Of a DNA stretch of 64,000 nt, positions 8,011-16,967 are shown one piece after another. A program made the position numbers and the translations under genes. Below the pieces are notes generated by a model. It ran no database searches. It had not been told where the DNA came from and saw only the letters and a list, made by a program, of their open reading frames with translations. Origin of the DNA: Paracoccaceae bacterium (GTDB lineage: Bacteria; Pseudomonadota; Alphaproteobacteria; Rhodobacterales; Rhodobacteraceae). The stretch covers positions 16,595 to 80,594 of the forward strand of contig JAKIUB010000010.1 in the NCBI GenBank assembly GCA_021647745.1. The letters are read 5' to 3'. The first letter of the stretch is position 1. Every line of letters begins with the position of its first letter.

Positions 8011-9834
8011 ATGATGGATTTGCGTAACGTCGCGATTATTGCCCACGTTGACCACGGGAAAACCACCCTGGTGGATGAAATGCTCAAACAGTCGGGGATC
8101 TACCGCGAAAACGAGGCGACCACCGAGCGCGCCATGGATAGCAATGACCTGGAGCGCGAGCGCGGCATTACCATTTTGGCCAAGGCTACAAGTGTCGTCT
8201 GGAACGGCACCCGCATCAATATCGTAGACACCCCCGGCCACGCCGATTTTGGCGGCGAGGTTGAGCGCATTCTTTCGATGGTTGACGGTGTGGTGCTGCT
8301 GGTGGATGCCGCCGAAGGCCCGATGCCGCAAACCAAATTTGTGCTTTCAAAAGCGCTGGCGTTGGGGTTGAACCCGATTGTGGTGATCAACAAGGTTGAT
8401 AAGCCCGATGGTGAGCCGGATGCCGCCCATGACAAGGTTTTTGATCTTTTTGGTAACTTGGACGCCAATGATGACCAGCTCGATTTTCCGGTGCTGTTTG
8501 CCTCTGGCCGAGCTGGCTGGGCGGATAAAGAGCTGGATGGCCCCCGCGAAAACCTCAATGATCTGTTTGACATGATCATCGAGCATGTGCCTGCGCCTGC
8601 ACAGATTGAACACCGCGACGAGCCTTTCCGCATGCTGGCCACCACCCTTGGTGGCGATGCGTTTTTGGGCCGTATTTTAACGGGCCGCGTTGAATCCGGC
8701 ACCGCCAAAGCCGGTGACCAGATCAAGGCGATGAGCCGTGATGGCAGCCTGATCGAGAATTTCCGCATTACCAAGGTTTTGGCGTATCGCGGGCTGGAGC
8801 AGGTGGCGATTGATGTGGCCGAGGCGGGGGATATTGTTTCCGTCGCTGGCATGGCCAAGGCGACTGTGGCGGATACCTTGAGCGATAAATCGGTTACCGA
8901 GGCGATACCGGCCCAGCCGATTGACCCGCCAACCATTACCGTGAGCTTTGGCATTAACACCTCGCCACTGGCGGGGCGTGATGGCGACAAGGTGCAAAGC
9001 CGGGTTATCCGCGACCGCTTGATGAAAGAGGCCGAATCCAACGTGGCGATCAAGGTCACAGACAGCCCGGGCGGCGAGGCTTTTGAAGTGGCCGGGCGCG
9101 GCGAGCTGCAAATGGGGGTGCTTATTGAAAACATGCGCCGCGAGGGTTTCGAGCTTTCGATCTCGCGCCCACGGGTGCTGTTTCGGGAGATTGATGGCCA
9201 AAAGATGGAGCCGATCGAGGAAGCGACCATTGACGTGGATGACGAATATACCGGCACGGTGATCGAAAAGCTGACCCAGCGCAAAGGCGAAGTGGTGGAA
9301 ATGCGCCCCGGTGGCGCTGGCAAAACCCGCATTGTTGCCCATGTGCCCTCGCGTGGGTTGATCGGCTATCACGGGCAGTTCCTGACTGATACGCGCGGCA
9401 CGGGCGTTATCAACCGGGTGTTTCATGATTGGGCGCCGTTCAAGGGCAAAATTGAAGGCCGCCGCGCCGGGGTGCTGATCTCGATGGAGGATGGCCAGTC
9501 GGTGCCATACGCTATTTTCAACCTTGAAGATCGTGGCAAGTTTTTCATTGGCGCACAGGAGCAGGTTTATCAGGGCATGATTATTGGCGAGCACAACCGC
9601 CCCAATGACCTTGAGGTAAACCCGCTAAAGGGTAAAAAGCTGAGCAACGTGCGGGCGAGCGGCAAGGATGATGCCGTGACGCTGACAACCCCCGTGCGCA
9701 TGAGCCTCGAGGAGGCGATCGCCTATATTGACAATGACGAGCTGGTGGAGGTGACGCCTAACAGCATTCGTATGCGCAAGCGCCATCTTGATCCCGTTGA
9801 GCGTAAAAGGGCGGCAAAAACCCTGGAGGGCTGA
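8011..9834 (+). CDS. typA: Ribosome-binding GTPase TypA/BipA
   Basis: A 607-residue translational GTPase. The G motifs are in place: AHVDHGKTTL (G1, P-loop, near residue 10), ERGITI (G2), DTPGHADF (G3) and NKVDKPD (G4). They are followed by EF-G-like domains II, III and V and the BipA-specific C-terminal domain. BipA helps 50S assembly and growth under cold or stress conditions. The frame is open further upstream, but the start is at ATGATG (8011/8014) just before the G1 motif, with AAAGG upstream. The gene is divergent from the quinone reductase gene. Confidence 0.95.
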   Translation: MMDLRNVAIIAHVDHGKTTLVDEMLKQSGIYRENEATTERAMDSNDLERERGITILAKATSVVWNGTRINIVDTPGHADFGGEVERILSMVDGVVLLVDAAEGPMPQTKFVLSKALALGLNPIVVINKVDKPDGEPDAAHDKVFDLFGNLDANDDQLDFPVLFASGRAGWADKELDGPRENLNDLFDMIIEHVPAPAQIEHRDEPFRMLATTLGGDAFLGRILTGRVESGTAKAGDQIKAMSRDGSLIENFRITKVLAYRGLEQVAIDVAEAGDIVSVAGMAKATVADTLSDKSVTEAIPAQPIDPPTITVSFGINTSPLAGRDGDKVQSRVIRDRLMKEAESNVAIKVTDSPGGEAFEVAGRGELQMGVLIENMRREGFELSISRPRVLFREIDGQKMEPIEEATIDVDDEYTGTVIEKLTQRKGEVVEMRPGGAGKTRIVAHVPSRGLIGYHGQFLTDTRGTGVINRVFHDWAPFKGKIEGRRAGVLISMEDGQSVPYAIFNLEDRGKFFIGAQEQVYQGMIIGEHNRPNDLEVNPLKGKKLSNVRASGKDDAVTLTTPVRMSLEEAIAYIDNDELVEVTPNSIRMRKRHLDPVERKRAAKTLEG

Positions 9835-9920
9835 TATTCGCAATTTGCAAAACACGCCGAGATTGCAATGCTCCGATGGTTGCGGATTGCAAAAAACCAC
9901 TGGTTGAGTTAGGTTTTAAT

Positions 9921-9948
9921 TATTACAGTGCATAAAGATGTTGTAATA
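9921..9948. promoter_or_regulatory. Inverted repeat upstream of the PraR-like gene
   Basis: TATTACA and TGTAATA form perfect 7-bp arms around a 14-bp AT-rich spacer, about 90 bp before the regulator start. The position fits an operator, perhaps for autoregulation by the downstream helix-turn-helix protein. The rest of 9835-10038 holds no gene. Confidence 0.45.
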
Positions 9949-10038
9949 TAGTGAATTTTCAGCTACGTGCATTCCATTGGGTTCGGCCCGATTTTTGCAC
10001 TCTTAAAGAGTAACCAAAGTTTAGGAGTATTTAGCTTT

Positions 10039-10431
10039 ATGAAACACCCTGTAGATGTACATGTTGGAAAACGCGTGCGCCACCGGCGCTGGATGGTCGG
10101 AATGACCCAGCAGCAGCTCGGCGAGGCCGTCGGCATCAAATTCCAGCAAATCCAGAAATATGAAACCGGTATGAACCGTGTCAGCGCTTCGCGTCTTTGG
10201 GATATATCCAAGGCGCTGGATGTCGATGTGCGATTCTTCTTTGACGGGATCGACGAAGGTATGATCGAGGCTGGAGATGGGGCCGTTACCGTGAAAAGCA
10301 CACCCAAAATCCAAGGGGATTTGCTGGCAGACAAAGAAGCGCTGGATCTGGTGCGCTCTTATTACGCTATCCCTGAAAACCAGCGGCGCCGGTTGTTTGA
10401 TCTGGCGCGCGCGCTTACAGATGTTGCCTAA
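10039..10431 (+). CDS. XRE-family regulator, PraR/PhrR-like
   Basis: A 130-residue protein with a Cro/C1 helix-turn-helix at residues about 8-65 (HVGKRVRHRRWMVGMTQQQLG ... FQQIQKYETGMNRVSASRLW), which closely matches the rhizobial PraR/PhrR family as I remember it. That family controls quorum sensing, biofilm or stress genes. The C-terminal part ends with a helix (LVRSYYAIPENQRRRLFDLARAL). The ATG at 10039 is chosen because of AGGAG upstream and because the longer frame lacks family similarity. It is followed at once by a strong terminator. Confidence 0.87.
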   Translation: MKHPVDVHVGKRVRHRRWMVGMTQQQLGEAVGIKFQQIQKYETGMNRVSASRLWDISKALDVDVRFFFDGIDEGMIEAGDGAVTVKSTPKIQGDLLADKEALDLVRSYYAIPENQRRRLFDLARALTDVA

Positions 10432-10460
10432 GCCGCATTGACCCGAGAGCATAATTATGA

Positions 10461-10492
10461 AACCTCCGTCTGATAACAGGCGGAGGTTTTTT
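10461..10492 (+). terminator. Rho-independent terminator whose stem carries the next gene's Shine-Dalgarno site
   Basis: A 12-bp stem (AACCTCCGTCTG with CAGGCGGAGGTT, one wobble pair) and a 4-base loop are followed by TTTTTTT. GGAGG in the 3' arm (10482-10486) is spaced 7 bases from the ATG at 10494, so the terminator doubles as the translation-initiation region of the next gene. Confidence 0.9.
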
Positions 10493-10493
10493 T

Positions 10494-11291
10494 ATGGAAA
10501 TCAACAAGGCAATGCAGCAGGAGTTGCGTGCGGTGGCCGAAGAGATGGCCGATACAGCCCGCAAGGTCACCCTGCGCTATTTTCGAACCCGTGATCTGGC
10601 GATTGAAAATAAAGAGCGCGAAGGATTTGACCCCGTAACGGTCGCGGATAGGGAGGCCGAGCAGGCAATGCGGGCCGTGCTTGCCCGCCGCCGCCCTGAA
10701 GATGCGATTTTTGGCGAGGAGTTTGGCCACAGCACCGGCAGCTCGGGCCTAACGTGGGTACTCGACCCGATCGACGGCACCCGTGCTTTTATCAGCGGTG
10801 CGCCAAGTTGGGGCGTGCTGATCGGGCTGGAGGCAGGGCAGGGGCCTGTGCTGGGCCTGATCGACCAGCCCTTTACCGGCGAGCGTTTTTTTGGCGGGTT
10901 TGGGCAGGCTGACTGGCGACGCGGCACCGAGAAAGCCCCGCTGAATACCCGCCCTTGCCGCAGGCTGGAAGATGCCATTTTGATGACAACCTTTCCCGAG
11001 GTGGGTACCGGAGAGGAGGAGATGTCCTTCAACGCGGTTTCGGCCCGCTGCAAACTGACCCGCTTTGGCCTTGATTGTTATGCCTATGCGCTGTTAGCGC
11101 TCGGCCAGATTGATCTGGTGATTGAAGCGGGGCTGAATGCCTACGATGTGCAAGGGCCGATCGGGGTGGTTGAGGGGGCCGGCGGGGTGGTAACCGACTG
11201 GCAGGGAAATCCGGCCCATAATGGCGGGCAGATCATCGCGGCGGGGGATGCGCAGGCGCATGCGGCAGCGTTGGAGATATTAAACCGCTAA
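10494..11291 (+). CDS. Inositol monophosphatase-family phosphatase, HisN-like
   Basis: A 265-residue Mg2+-dependent, Li+-sensitive-type phosphatase. Metal-binding motifs are GEEFG (near residue 78), WVLDPIDGTRAF (residues about 90-101) and the C-terminal YDVQGPIGVVEGAGG. This branch of the family includes histidinol-phosphate phosphatase (HisN) of actinobacteria and alphaproteobacteria, the last-but-one histidine step, but inositol-phosphate or FBP activity is also possible. The ATG directly follows the T-tract of the upstream terminator, and its only ribosome site lies within that hairpin. Confidence 0.82.
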   Translation: MEINKAMQQELRAVAEEMADTARKVTLRYFRTRDLAIENKEREGFDPVTVADREAEQAMRAVLARRRPEDAIFGEEFGHSTGSSGLTWVLDPIDGTRAFISGAPSWGVLIGLEAGQGPVLGLIDQPFTGERFFGGFGQADWRRGTEKAPLNTRPCRRLEDAILMTTFPEVGTGEEEMSFNAVSARCKLTRFGLDCYAYALLALGQIDLVIEAGLNAYDVQGPIGVVEGAGGVVTDWQGNPAHNGGQIIAAGDAQAHAAALEILNR

Positions 11292-11298
11292 TACGGCC

Positions 11299-12237
11299 TT
11301 AACCGGGCAGGCTAGCGCTCAGGAAAGCATCGGTCTTCTCCCAGCACTCGGCTTGCCGCTCTGGGGTTTCCATCCATATTTCATGGCGCGCGCCCGAGAT
11401 TTTCACCAGCTTTCCGGCTGCAAAACGGGGTATTTGCCGCCGGATAGCCGCCGGGCTGACAACGGCTTCTTCGCTGCCGACAAAGGCAAGGGCAGGTAGG
11501 CTGGGCATCGGACTGGCATCAAAAAACCTGAATTCGCCAAGCGCGGCTTGCAGCCAGCGAAAGGAGGGCGGGCCAAGCCCCAGCGCCGGGTATTGCCGGA
11601 TCTGTTCGCGCATATAGTCCCAATGGTTTTTATCATGGGTGAGATTGTTGTCCTCAAATGGTTCGCGGGTCAGATAAAAGCCTTTGGGCTGGGCGATAGC
11701 GGGTTTTTTGCCCAAGCCAAGCCCAACACCGATACTGGCAATAAGCGGTGCAAAAAACCTGTTTGCCCCCGGCAGGTGCAAGCCCCACATCGGCGCGGAG
11801 AAAACCGCCGCAGCAAAACCATCACGGGCCAGCAGCGCCCGCAGCCCGATACAGCCGCCCATGGAATGGGCAAACATCACCCGTGGGCCAGAGCAGGCCA
11901 TCACCTCCGGGTGGGCAAGCACCGCGTCGATATCCAGTTGGTAATCTTTGAAATTATCAACATGCCCAACCGCCGTGCTGTTACCCGGCCGATCAGAAAG
12001 CCCTTGTCCGCGCCAGTCAATGATCGCAACACTAAAGCCGCGCTCCACCAGCTTGCCAGCCATGCGCCCGTATTTTTCTATGCACTCGGTCCGGCCGGGA
12101 AGCACCAGCGCCAGCCCCCGCGCCCCGCCTGCCCAGAGGGCAAAGCGAATGCGGGTGCCATCACTGGTTTGCACAAAAAACGCTTGCCCATCTTCGGGGG
12201 CCTCGGCCACATCGATATGGAGCGGCGCAGCTTCCAT
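11299..12237 (-). CDS. Alpha/beta hydrolase, lysophospholipase/monoacylglycerol lipase type
   Basis: A 312-residue serine hydrolase of the Hydrolase_4 (PldB-like) group. It shows the strand-turn IIDWRGQGLSDR near residue 75, the nucleophile elbow AHSMGG (Ser near residue 126), and a late SGARHEIWME histidine. The long cap region in the middle is typical of lipases of this group. The substrate is inferred only, likely a lysophospholipid or monoglyceride. Its ATG overlaps the stop of the SCP2 gene (ATGA), so the two genes form one operon. Confidence 0.83.
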   Translation of the reverse strand: MEAAPLHIDVAEAPEDGQAFFVQTSDGTRIRFALWAGGARGLALVLPGRTECIEKYGRMAGKLVERGFSVAIIDWRGQGLSDRPGNSTAVGHVDNFKDYQLDIDAVLAHPEVMACSGPRVMFAHSMGGCIGLRALLARDGFAAAVFSAPMWGLHLPGANRFFAPLIASIGVGLGLGKKPAIAQPKGFYLTREPFEDNNLTHDKNHWDYMREQIRQYPALGLGPPSFRWLQAALGEFRFFDASPMPSLPALAFVGSEEAVVSPAAIRRQIPRFAAGKLVKISGARHEIWMETPERQAECWEKTDAFLSASLPG

Positions 12238-12527
12238 CAGGTCAGCAGCGCGCCGAGCTTCATGGCCATACCCATATCTCCATCAATCGAGATTTTGCCG
12301 GACATGAAAGCGCTGGTCGGATTTAGCTCGCCTGATAGCAGCTCCTGAAAGACATCCGCATCGGCGGTGATGGTGCAGTCGGCGTCGCCATCATCAAGGC
12401 TGGCGCCGTTTTCGTCGATTCGGATGGCACCGGTGCCTTCGATCTCGAATTTGATCGAACCTTCGATGCCGTCACCTCCGAGCTTGTCGGAAAGGGCTTT
12501 TACGGCTGCGTCTAGAATTTCGCTCAT
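12237..12527 (-). CDS. SCP2 sterol/lipid-binding domain protein
   Basis: A 96-residue stand-alone SCP2 domain. Members bind sterols, fatty acyl-CoA or other lipids in a hydrophobic tunnel. The characteristic parts are seen: the alternating beta region (GSIKFEIEGTGAIRI, DADCTITADADVF) and the C-terminal helix region GKISIDGDMGMAMKLGALL. It has no signal peptide, so it is cytoplasmic. Overlap with the lipase-like gene downstream suggests the two act on the same lipid pool, which is an inference from context. Confidence 0.88.
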   Translation of the reverse strand: MSEILDAAVKALSDKLGGDGIEGSIKFEIEGTGAIRIDENGASLDDGDADCTITADADVFQELLSGELNPTSAFMSGKISIDGDMGMAMKLGALLT

Positions 12528-12692
12528 GGTGGTCTCCTGATTGGTTGGTTTGGGAGCAATCTAGGAGAAAAACGGGTTTTCGGAAACATTTTTTTTGCGT
12601 TCCCTTGCGTCATTTTTCGACTTACACGGGAAATTGAGGCAAATACGCCCTTTTGGCTTGGGTTTTGGCATCAATGCGCCTATTTTCGACCT

Positions 12693-13259
12693 ATGGAAAT
12701 GAAGAGATACATACTGGCCATTTTTCTGGCCTTCGGGGTTGCAGGAGGAGTGGGTGCGCAGCAGCACTCGCTGGCATTTGGCGAGAACGCCCGCCTTGAC
12801 GAGCTGTTTGCCCAGATGCAGGGCGTGGAGGGCGAGGACGCGGGGCGTGCCGAGCACGAGGTGTTGCGGATATTCCGGCAATCCGGCTCGGAAGCCATGG
12901 ATTTGTTGTTGGCGCGTGGATATGCGGCATTGGAGGCAAGAGATTCCAAGTTGGCCATATGGCATTTCTCGGCGCTGATAGACCATGCCCCGGCATTTGC
13001 CGAAGGCTATAATGCACGAGCAACCGCTTATTTTGTGATGGGGCGTTATGGCGAGGCGCTGGCTGATATCGAGCAGGCATTGGCGCTCAATCCGCGCAAT
13101 TTCGGGGCGCTGGTCGGGCTGGGGGCTATTGAGGAGGATATCGACAATCTGGAAAACGCGCTCAAGGCTTACAAGCTGGCACTGGCGCTGAATCCACATT
13201 CAACCGAGATCGCGGATTCGGTGAAGCGGGTTGAAGAGCAAATTTTCATCGTCCATTAG
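12693..13259 (+). CDS. Exported tetratricopeptide-repeat protein
   Basis: A 188-residue protein with an N-terminal signal peptide (MKRYILAIFLAFGVAGG, cleavage likely after VGA). About three TPR helix pairs follow between residues 75 and 175, including AEGYNARATAYFVMGRYGEA, an 'ALNPRN' turn and a second 'ALNPHS'. TPR proteins serve as binding scaffolds; the partner is unknown. It lies 24 bp upstream of the helicase gene on the same strand. A short divergent gap separates it from the SCP2 operon. Confidence 0.83.
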   Translation: MEMKRYILAIFLAFGVAGGVGAQQHSLAFGENARLDELFAQMQGVEGEDAGRAEHEVLRIFRQSGSEAMDLLLARGYAALEARDSKLAIWHFSALIDHAPAFAEGYNARATAYFVMGRYGEALADIEQALALNPRNFGALVGLGAIEEDIDNLENALKAYKLALALNPHSTEIADSVKRVEEQIFIVH

Positions 13260-13283
13260 GGCGGTTCATTTTCAGGGCGGATT

Positions 13284-16133
13284 ATGCGTGAAATCACGGC
13301 TGTGCTTGGCCCGACCAACACCGGCAAAACCCATTATGCAATCGAGCGGATGCTCGGGCACCAAAGCGGCATTATCGGCCTGCCGTTGCGGCTGCTGGCA
13401 CGCGAGGTTTATGACAAGGTGGTAGCGCTACGCGGGCTTGGCGCTGTGGCGTTGCTGACCGGCGAAGAGCGGATCATGCCGCCCAAGGCGCGGTATTATG
13501 TGTGCACGGTCGAGGCAATGCCGACGGGCATGGCAGCGGATTTTGTGGCTGTTGATGAAATCCAGCTTTGCGCCGACCCGGATCGCGGCCATATTTTCAC
13601 CCAGCGCCTGCTGCACAGCCGGGGCCGCGCCGAGACCTTGTTTATGGGCGCAAGCTCAATGCGGGCGCGGATCGAGAGCTTGATACCAGACGCGCGGTTT
13701 CTTTATCGTGAGCGGCTGTCCGAGCTTTCGTATAGCGGGCCGAAAAAGATCAGCCGGATGCCGGCGCGGGCGGCGATCGTGGCGTTTTCGGTTGAGCAGG
13801 TATATGCTATTGCCGAGCTGGTGCGGCGCCAAAAGGGTGGCGCGGCGGTGGTGATGGGCGCGCTTAGCCCGCGCACGCGCAATGCACAGGTCGAGATGTA
13901 TCAAAACGGCGAGGTGGACTACCTTGTGGCGACAGATGCGATTGGCATGGGGCTGAACCTCGATATCTCCCATGTGGCTTTTGCAGGCCTTTCAAAATTT
14001 GACGGCCGCCGGATGCGCTATTTGATGCCAAACGAGCTGGCGCAAATTGCGGGCAGGGCGGGGCGTTATATGGAAAACGGCACATTTGGCGTGACGGGCG
14101 AGGCTCATGATCTTGAACCCGACTGGGTGGAGGCGATTGAAAACCACCGTTTTTCATCCATTCAAAAGCTGGAATGGCGAAACCCGAAGCTGGATTTTGG
14201 GAGTTCAAAGGCGCTGATTGCCTCGCTGGAGCGCGCGCCTGACGACCGCGAGCTTTTGCGCGCCCGAGAGGCCGATGATCTGCGTAGTCTCAAGGGGTTG
14301 GCGGCGATGCCTGATGTGGTGGATCAGGTGCGTTTTGCCCCCGAGGTGCGCCGGTTGTGGGAGGTCTGCCAGATACCGGATTTTCGCAAGCTCAGCGGCG
14401 GCGAGCATCTGGCGCTGTTGGCCAAGGTTCATGCCCAGCTTTCTTGCGGGCAAATCTCTGAGGACTGGCTGGCGCAGCAGGTAAAATCGATTGACCGTAT
14501 TGATGGCGGCATTGACCAGCTTTCCAAAAGGTTGGCGTATATCCGCACATGGACATACGTTTCCCAGCGCAAAGACTGGCTGGGCGATGTTTTATATTGG
14601 CGTGAAGCTACCCGCAGGGTAGAAGATAGGCTGTCGGATGCGCTGCACGCGCGGCTGACCCAGCGATTCGTTGATCGCCGCACTAGTTTTTTGATGCGGC
14701 GGTTGAAGCAAAAGGAGAGGCTCTTGGCCCAAGTAAGTGAAAACGGCGATGTGACCGTTGAAGACCAGTTTATCGGCAAGCTGGATGGTTTCCGGTTTAT
14801 TTTGGACCCGAAAGCCAGTGACCAAGAGGCTAAAACATTGCGCGCAACCGCGCTGGCGGCCTTGCAGCCGGTGTTTAACCTGCGCTCTGACAAAATGTAT
14901 AACGCGCCTGATACCGAGTTTGACTTTACCGAACAGGGCGGTCTGATGTGGGGTGAAAGCGCTGTCGGTAAACTGGTGGCCGGGGCGGATGCGCTGAGCC
15001 CGCAGATCGAGGTGTTTGTCGATGAAGAGGCGGGGCCGGAGGTGTCTGAAAAAGTGCGTCGGCGCCTCGGGCACTGGATGGAACGCAAAATAGCTGCCCT
15101 GTTCGAGCCGCTGCTGGCGATCAAAAATGACGAAAGCCTGCAAGGGCTGGCACGCGGCGTTGGCTTTCAGCTGGTTGAAGCGCTGGGGGTGATCCCGCGC
15201 AGTGAAATCGCCAAAGATATCAAAGAGCTGGATCAGGATGCCCGCGCAACCCTGCGCAAACACGGGCTGCGTTTTGGCCAGTTTACCATCTTTCAGCACC
15301 TGATGCTGAAGCCTGCACCTACCCGCCTGCGGTTGGTGCTATGGTCACTGCAAGCGGGGCTGGATGAGTTTCCCGAGGCACCACCGCCGGGGCTGGTGAC
15401 AGTGCCGGCGGTGCCCGATGCGCCCGAGGGCTATTATGCCCGTGCCGGCTACCGGCTGGCCGGAGAACGCTCGATTCGCATAGATATGCTGGAGCGCCTC
15501 GCCGATATGTTGCGCGGTCAGGATAGCCGTAGTGGTTTTGAGGCCAACGCCGATATGTTGTCGATCACCGGTCTGACATTGGAGCAATTCGCCAATCTGA
15601 TGGCCGGTCTTGGTTATGCATTTGAACGCCTTGAGCGACCAAAGGTTAAAGTTGCCTCCGAGGTGTCCGCGCCGCAATTGGCTGAAAAGGCAGAAGAGAC
15701 GGTTGAGGCGGGCAAAACCACAGAAACCACAGAAACCACAGAAAACACAGAAACGGCAAAACCCACAGAGACTGTAGAAACTACAGAGCCAACAGAAAAA
15801 GCTGAAACGTCAGAACCAGCCGAAGCATCTGCCAAAGAAGCCCCCGCGCCAGAAGGCGAAAGCAAGCCAGACGAGGTCGAGGTCTTTTACACCTTCCGCT
15901 GGGCCGCCAAGCCGCGCGGGCAGGGACCACGGCGCAATCGTTCAGAAGGCCAGAACGAGGGGCAAAACAAGGGCCGCAACGAAGACCGCCCACAAAACCG
16001 TGGCAAAAAACCCAAGGGCAAGCGCGGCAAGCCCGAGCAGCGCCAGCAATCCGCCCGCCCGCCGCGCAAAGAAAAACCCCTTGATCCGGACAACCCGTTT
16101 GCCGCCCTCGCCGCGCTAAAGGCCAAAGATTGA
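13284..16133 (+). CDS. SUV3-like DExH RNA helicase with long disordered tail
   Basis: A 949-residue superfamily 2 helicase resembling mitochondrial SUV3. The Walker A motif is GPTNTGKT (residues 8-16), motif II is DEIQ near residue 91, GASSM near residue 130 is motif III, and motif VI is QIAGRAGR near residue 255. The middle resembles the SUV3 C-terminal region. From about residue 795 it turns into a low-complexity Thr/Glu tract with repeated TET units, then a basic Arg/Lys/Asn/Gly tail (about 880-935), which suits RNA binding or degradosome scaffolding. SUV3 acts in RNA turnover; that role here is inferred. The next gene, an S4 RNA-binding protein, overlaps its end by 4 bp. Confidence 0.88.
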   Translation: MREITAVLGPTNTGKTHYAIERMLGHQSGIIGLPLRLLAREVYDKVVALRGLGAVALLTGEERIMPPKARYYVCTVEAMPTGMAADFVAVDEIQLCADPDRGHIFTQRLLHSRGRAETLFMGASSMRARIESLIPDARFLYRERLSELSYSGPKKISRMPARAAIVAFSVEQVYAIAELVRRQKGGAAVVMGALSPRTRNAQVEMYQNGEVDYLVATDAIGMGLNLDISHVAFAGLSKFDGRRMRYLMPNELAQIAGRAGRYMENGTFGVTGEAHDLEPDWVEAIENHRFSSIQKLEWRNPKLDFGSSKALIASLERAPDDRELLRAREADDLRSLKGLAAMPDVVDQVRFAPEVRRLWEVCQIPDFRKLSGGEHLALLAKVHAQLSCGQISEDWLAQQVKSIDRIDGGIDQLSKRLAYIRTWTYVSQRKDWLGDVLYWREATRRVEDRLSDALHARLTQRFVDRRTSFLMRRLKQKERLLAQVSENGDVTVEDQFIGKLDGFRFILDPKASDQEAKTLRATALAALQPVFNLRSDKMYNAPDTEFDFTEQGGLMWGESAVGKLVAGADALSPQIEVFVDEEAGPEVSEKVRRRLGHWMERKIAALFEPLLAIKNDESLQGLARGVGFQLVEALGVIPRSEIAKDIKELDQDARATLRKHGLRFGQFTIFQHLMLKPAPTRLRLVLWSLQAGLDEFPEAPPPGLVTVPAVPDAPEGYYARAGYRLAGERSIRIDMLERLADMLRGQDSRSGFEANADMLSITGLTLEQFANLMAGLGYAFERLERPKVKVASEVSAPQLAEKAEETVEAGKTTETTETTENTETAKPTETVETTEPTEKAETSEPAEASAKEAPAPEGESKPDEVEVFYTFRWAAKPRGQGPRRNRSEGQNEGQNKGRNEDRPQNRGKKPKGKRGKPEQRQQSARPPRKEKPLDPDNPFAALAALKAKD

Positions 16134-16489
16134 GCGACAGCCAGCGAATAGACAAGTGGCTCTGGCATGCGCGGTTCTTCAAAACCCGCACGCTGGCGGC
16201 CAAGGTGGTTTCGGCGGGCCATGTGCGGATAAATAGTGCGCGGGTCAAAAAACCTGCCACGTTGGTCCGGCCTGGCGACGGGCTAAGCTTTATGCAGGGC
16301 CGAGAGTTGCGCATCGTGCGCATTTCGGCGCTGGGCCAGCGGCGCGGGCCAGCATCCGAGGCCGCCATGCTTTATCATGATCTCACCCCTGTGCCAGATA
16401 TCCCTGCCGTAGCGGCCGGGCGGGTCGGGATTCGGCCCACCAAAAAGGACCGTCGTGCTATCGATTTTATCCGGCACACGTCTTCTTGA
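16130..16489 (+). CDS. S4-domain RNA-binding protein, Hsp15-like
   Basis: A 119-residue protein with an S4 RNA-binding domain over residues about 5-65 (RIDKWLWHARFFKTRTLAAKVVSAG, VKKPATLVRPGD). Hsp15 (HslR) proteins bind 50S subunits carrying a stuck nascent chain and help recycle them. The start is a TTG overlapping the helicase stop by 4 bp (TTGA); no ATG exists at a suitable place, and the family normally begins only a few residues before the DKWLW motif. Coupling to an RNA helicase fits a common RNA or ribosome job. Confidence 0.87.
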   Translation: MSDSQRIDKWLWHARFFKTRTLAAKVVSAGHVRINSARVKKPATLVRPGDGLSFMQGRELRIVRISALGQRRGPASEAAMLYHDLTPVPDIPAVAAGRVGIRPTKKDRRAIDFIRHTSS

Positions 16490-16584
16490 ACGCAGGCACT
16501 TGAAACCTGCCAGATCGCAGCCTAATAACCCCGTAAGTACATTTTTGGCAATTCGGGCACCGGCCCGCGCAACGAGGCAACCTG

Positions 16585-16923
16585 ATGACCTATATCGTCA
16601 ACGATTCCTGTATCGCATGTAAATATACCGACTGTGTAGAAGTCTGTCCGGTGGATTGCTTTTACGAGGGCGAAAACATGTTGGTCATTCACCCTGACGA
16701 ATGTATTGACTGCGGCGTCTGTGAGCCGGAATGCCCCGCAGATGCCATTCGCCCCGATACCGAACCCGATGCCGAAAAATGGGTGGAGTTCAATCGTAAA
16801 TACTCCGAGCTATGGCCGGTGATCATTGAGCAACGCAAGCCGCTGCCTGATGCCGAGGCACGGGATGGCGAGGACGGTAAGCTGGAGAAGTATTTTTCCG
16901 AAAAGCCCGGAGAGGGCAGCTAA
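16585..16923 (+). CDS. fdxA: 7Fe ferredoxin FdxA
   Basis: A 112-residue low-potential ferredoxin. The N-terminus has the CIACKYTDCVEVCPVDCF segment and then CIDCGVCEPECP, giving the cysteine pattern for one [3Fe-4S] and one [4Fe-4S] cluster, as in Azotobacter FdI-type proteins. The tail (EKWVEFNRKYSELWP) is the usual C-terminal extension of FdxA. It carries electrons in the cytoplasm; the partner reductase is not in this window. It sits between the Hsp15-like gene and carD, a conserved Rhodobacterales order as I recall it. Confidence 0.94.
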   Translation: MTYIVNDSCIACKYTDCVEVCPVDCFYEGENMLVIHPDECIDCGVCEPECPADAIRPDTEPDAEKWVEFNRKYSELWPVIIEQRKPLPDAEARDGEDGKLEKYFSEKPGEGS

Positions 16924-16967
16924 GCCCCGTTTTTTCACCGGCAAGAAAATCTTGAGGCGCGCCCTTC

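Noticed and set aside
8100..9332. 410-codon open frame on the minus strand opposite typA
   Set aside because: It is exactly antisense to a strongly conserved GTPase gene and rich in Ser/Arg/Pro as expected from a GC-biased shadow frame; no ribosome site or family match.
15718..15800. Short tandem repeats that could suggest a repeat array or CRISPR
   Set aside because: The repeats are in frame with the helicase tail, encode Thr-Glu-Thr units and have no spacers.
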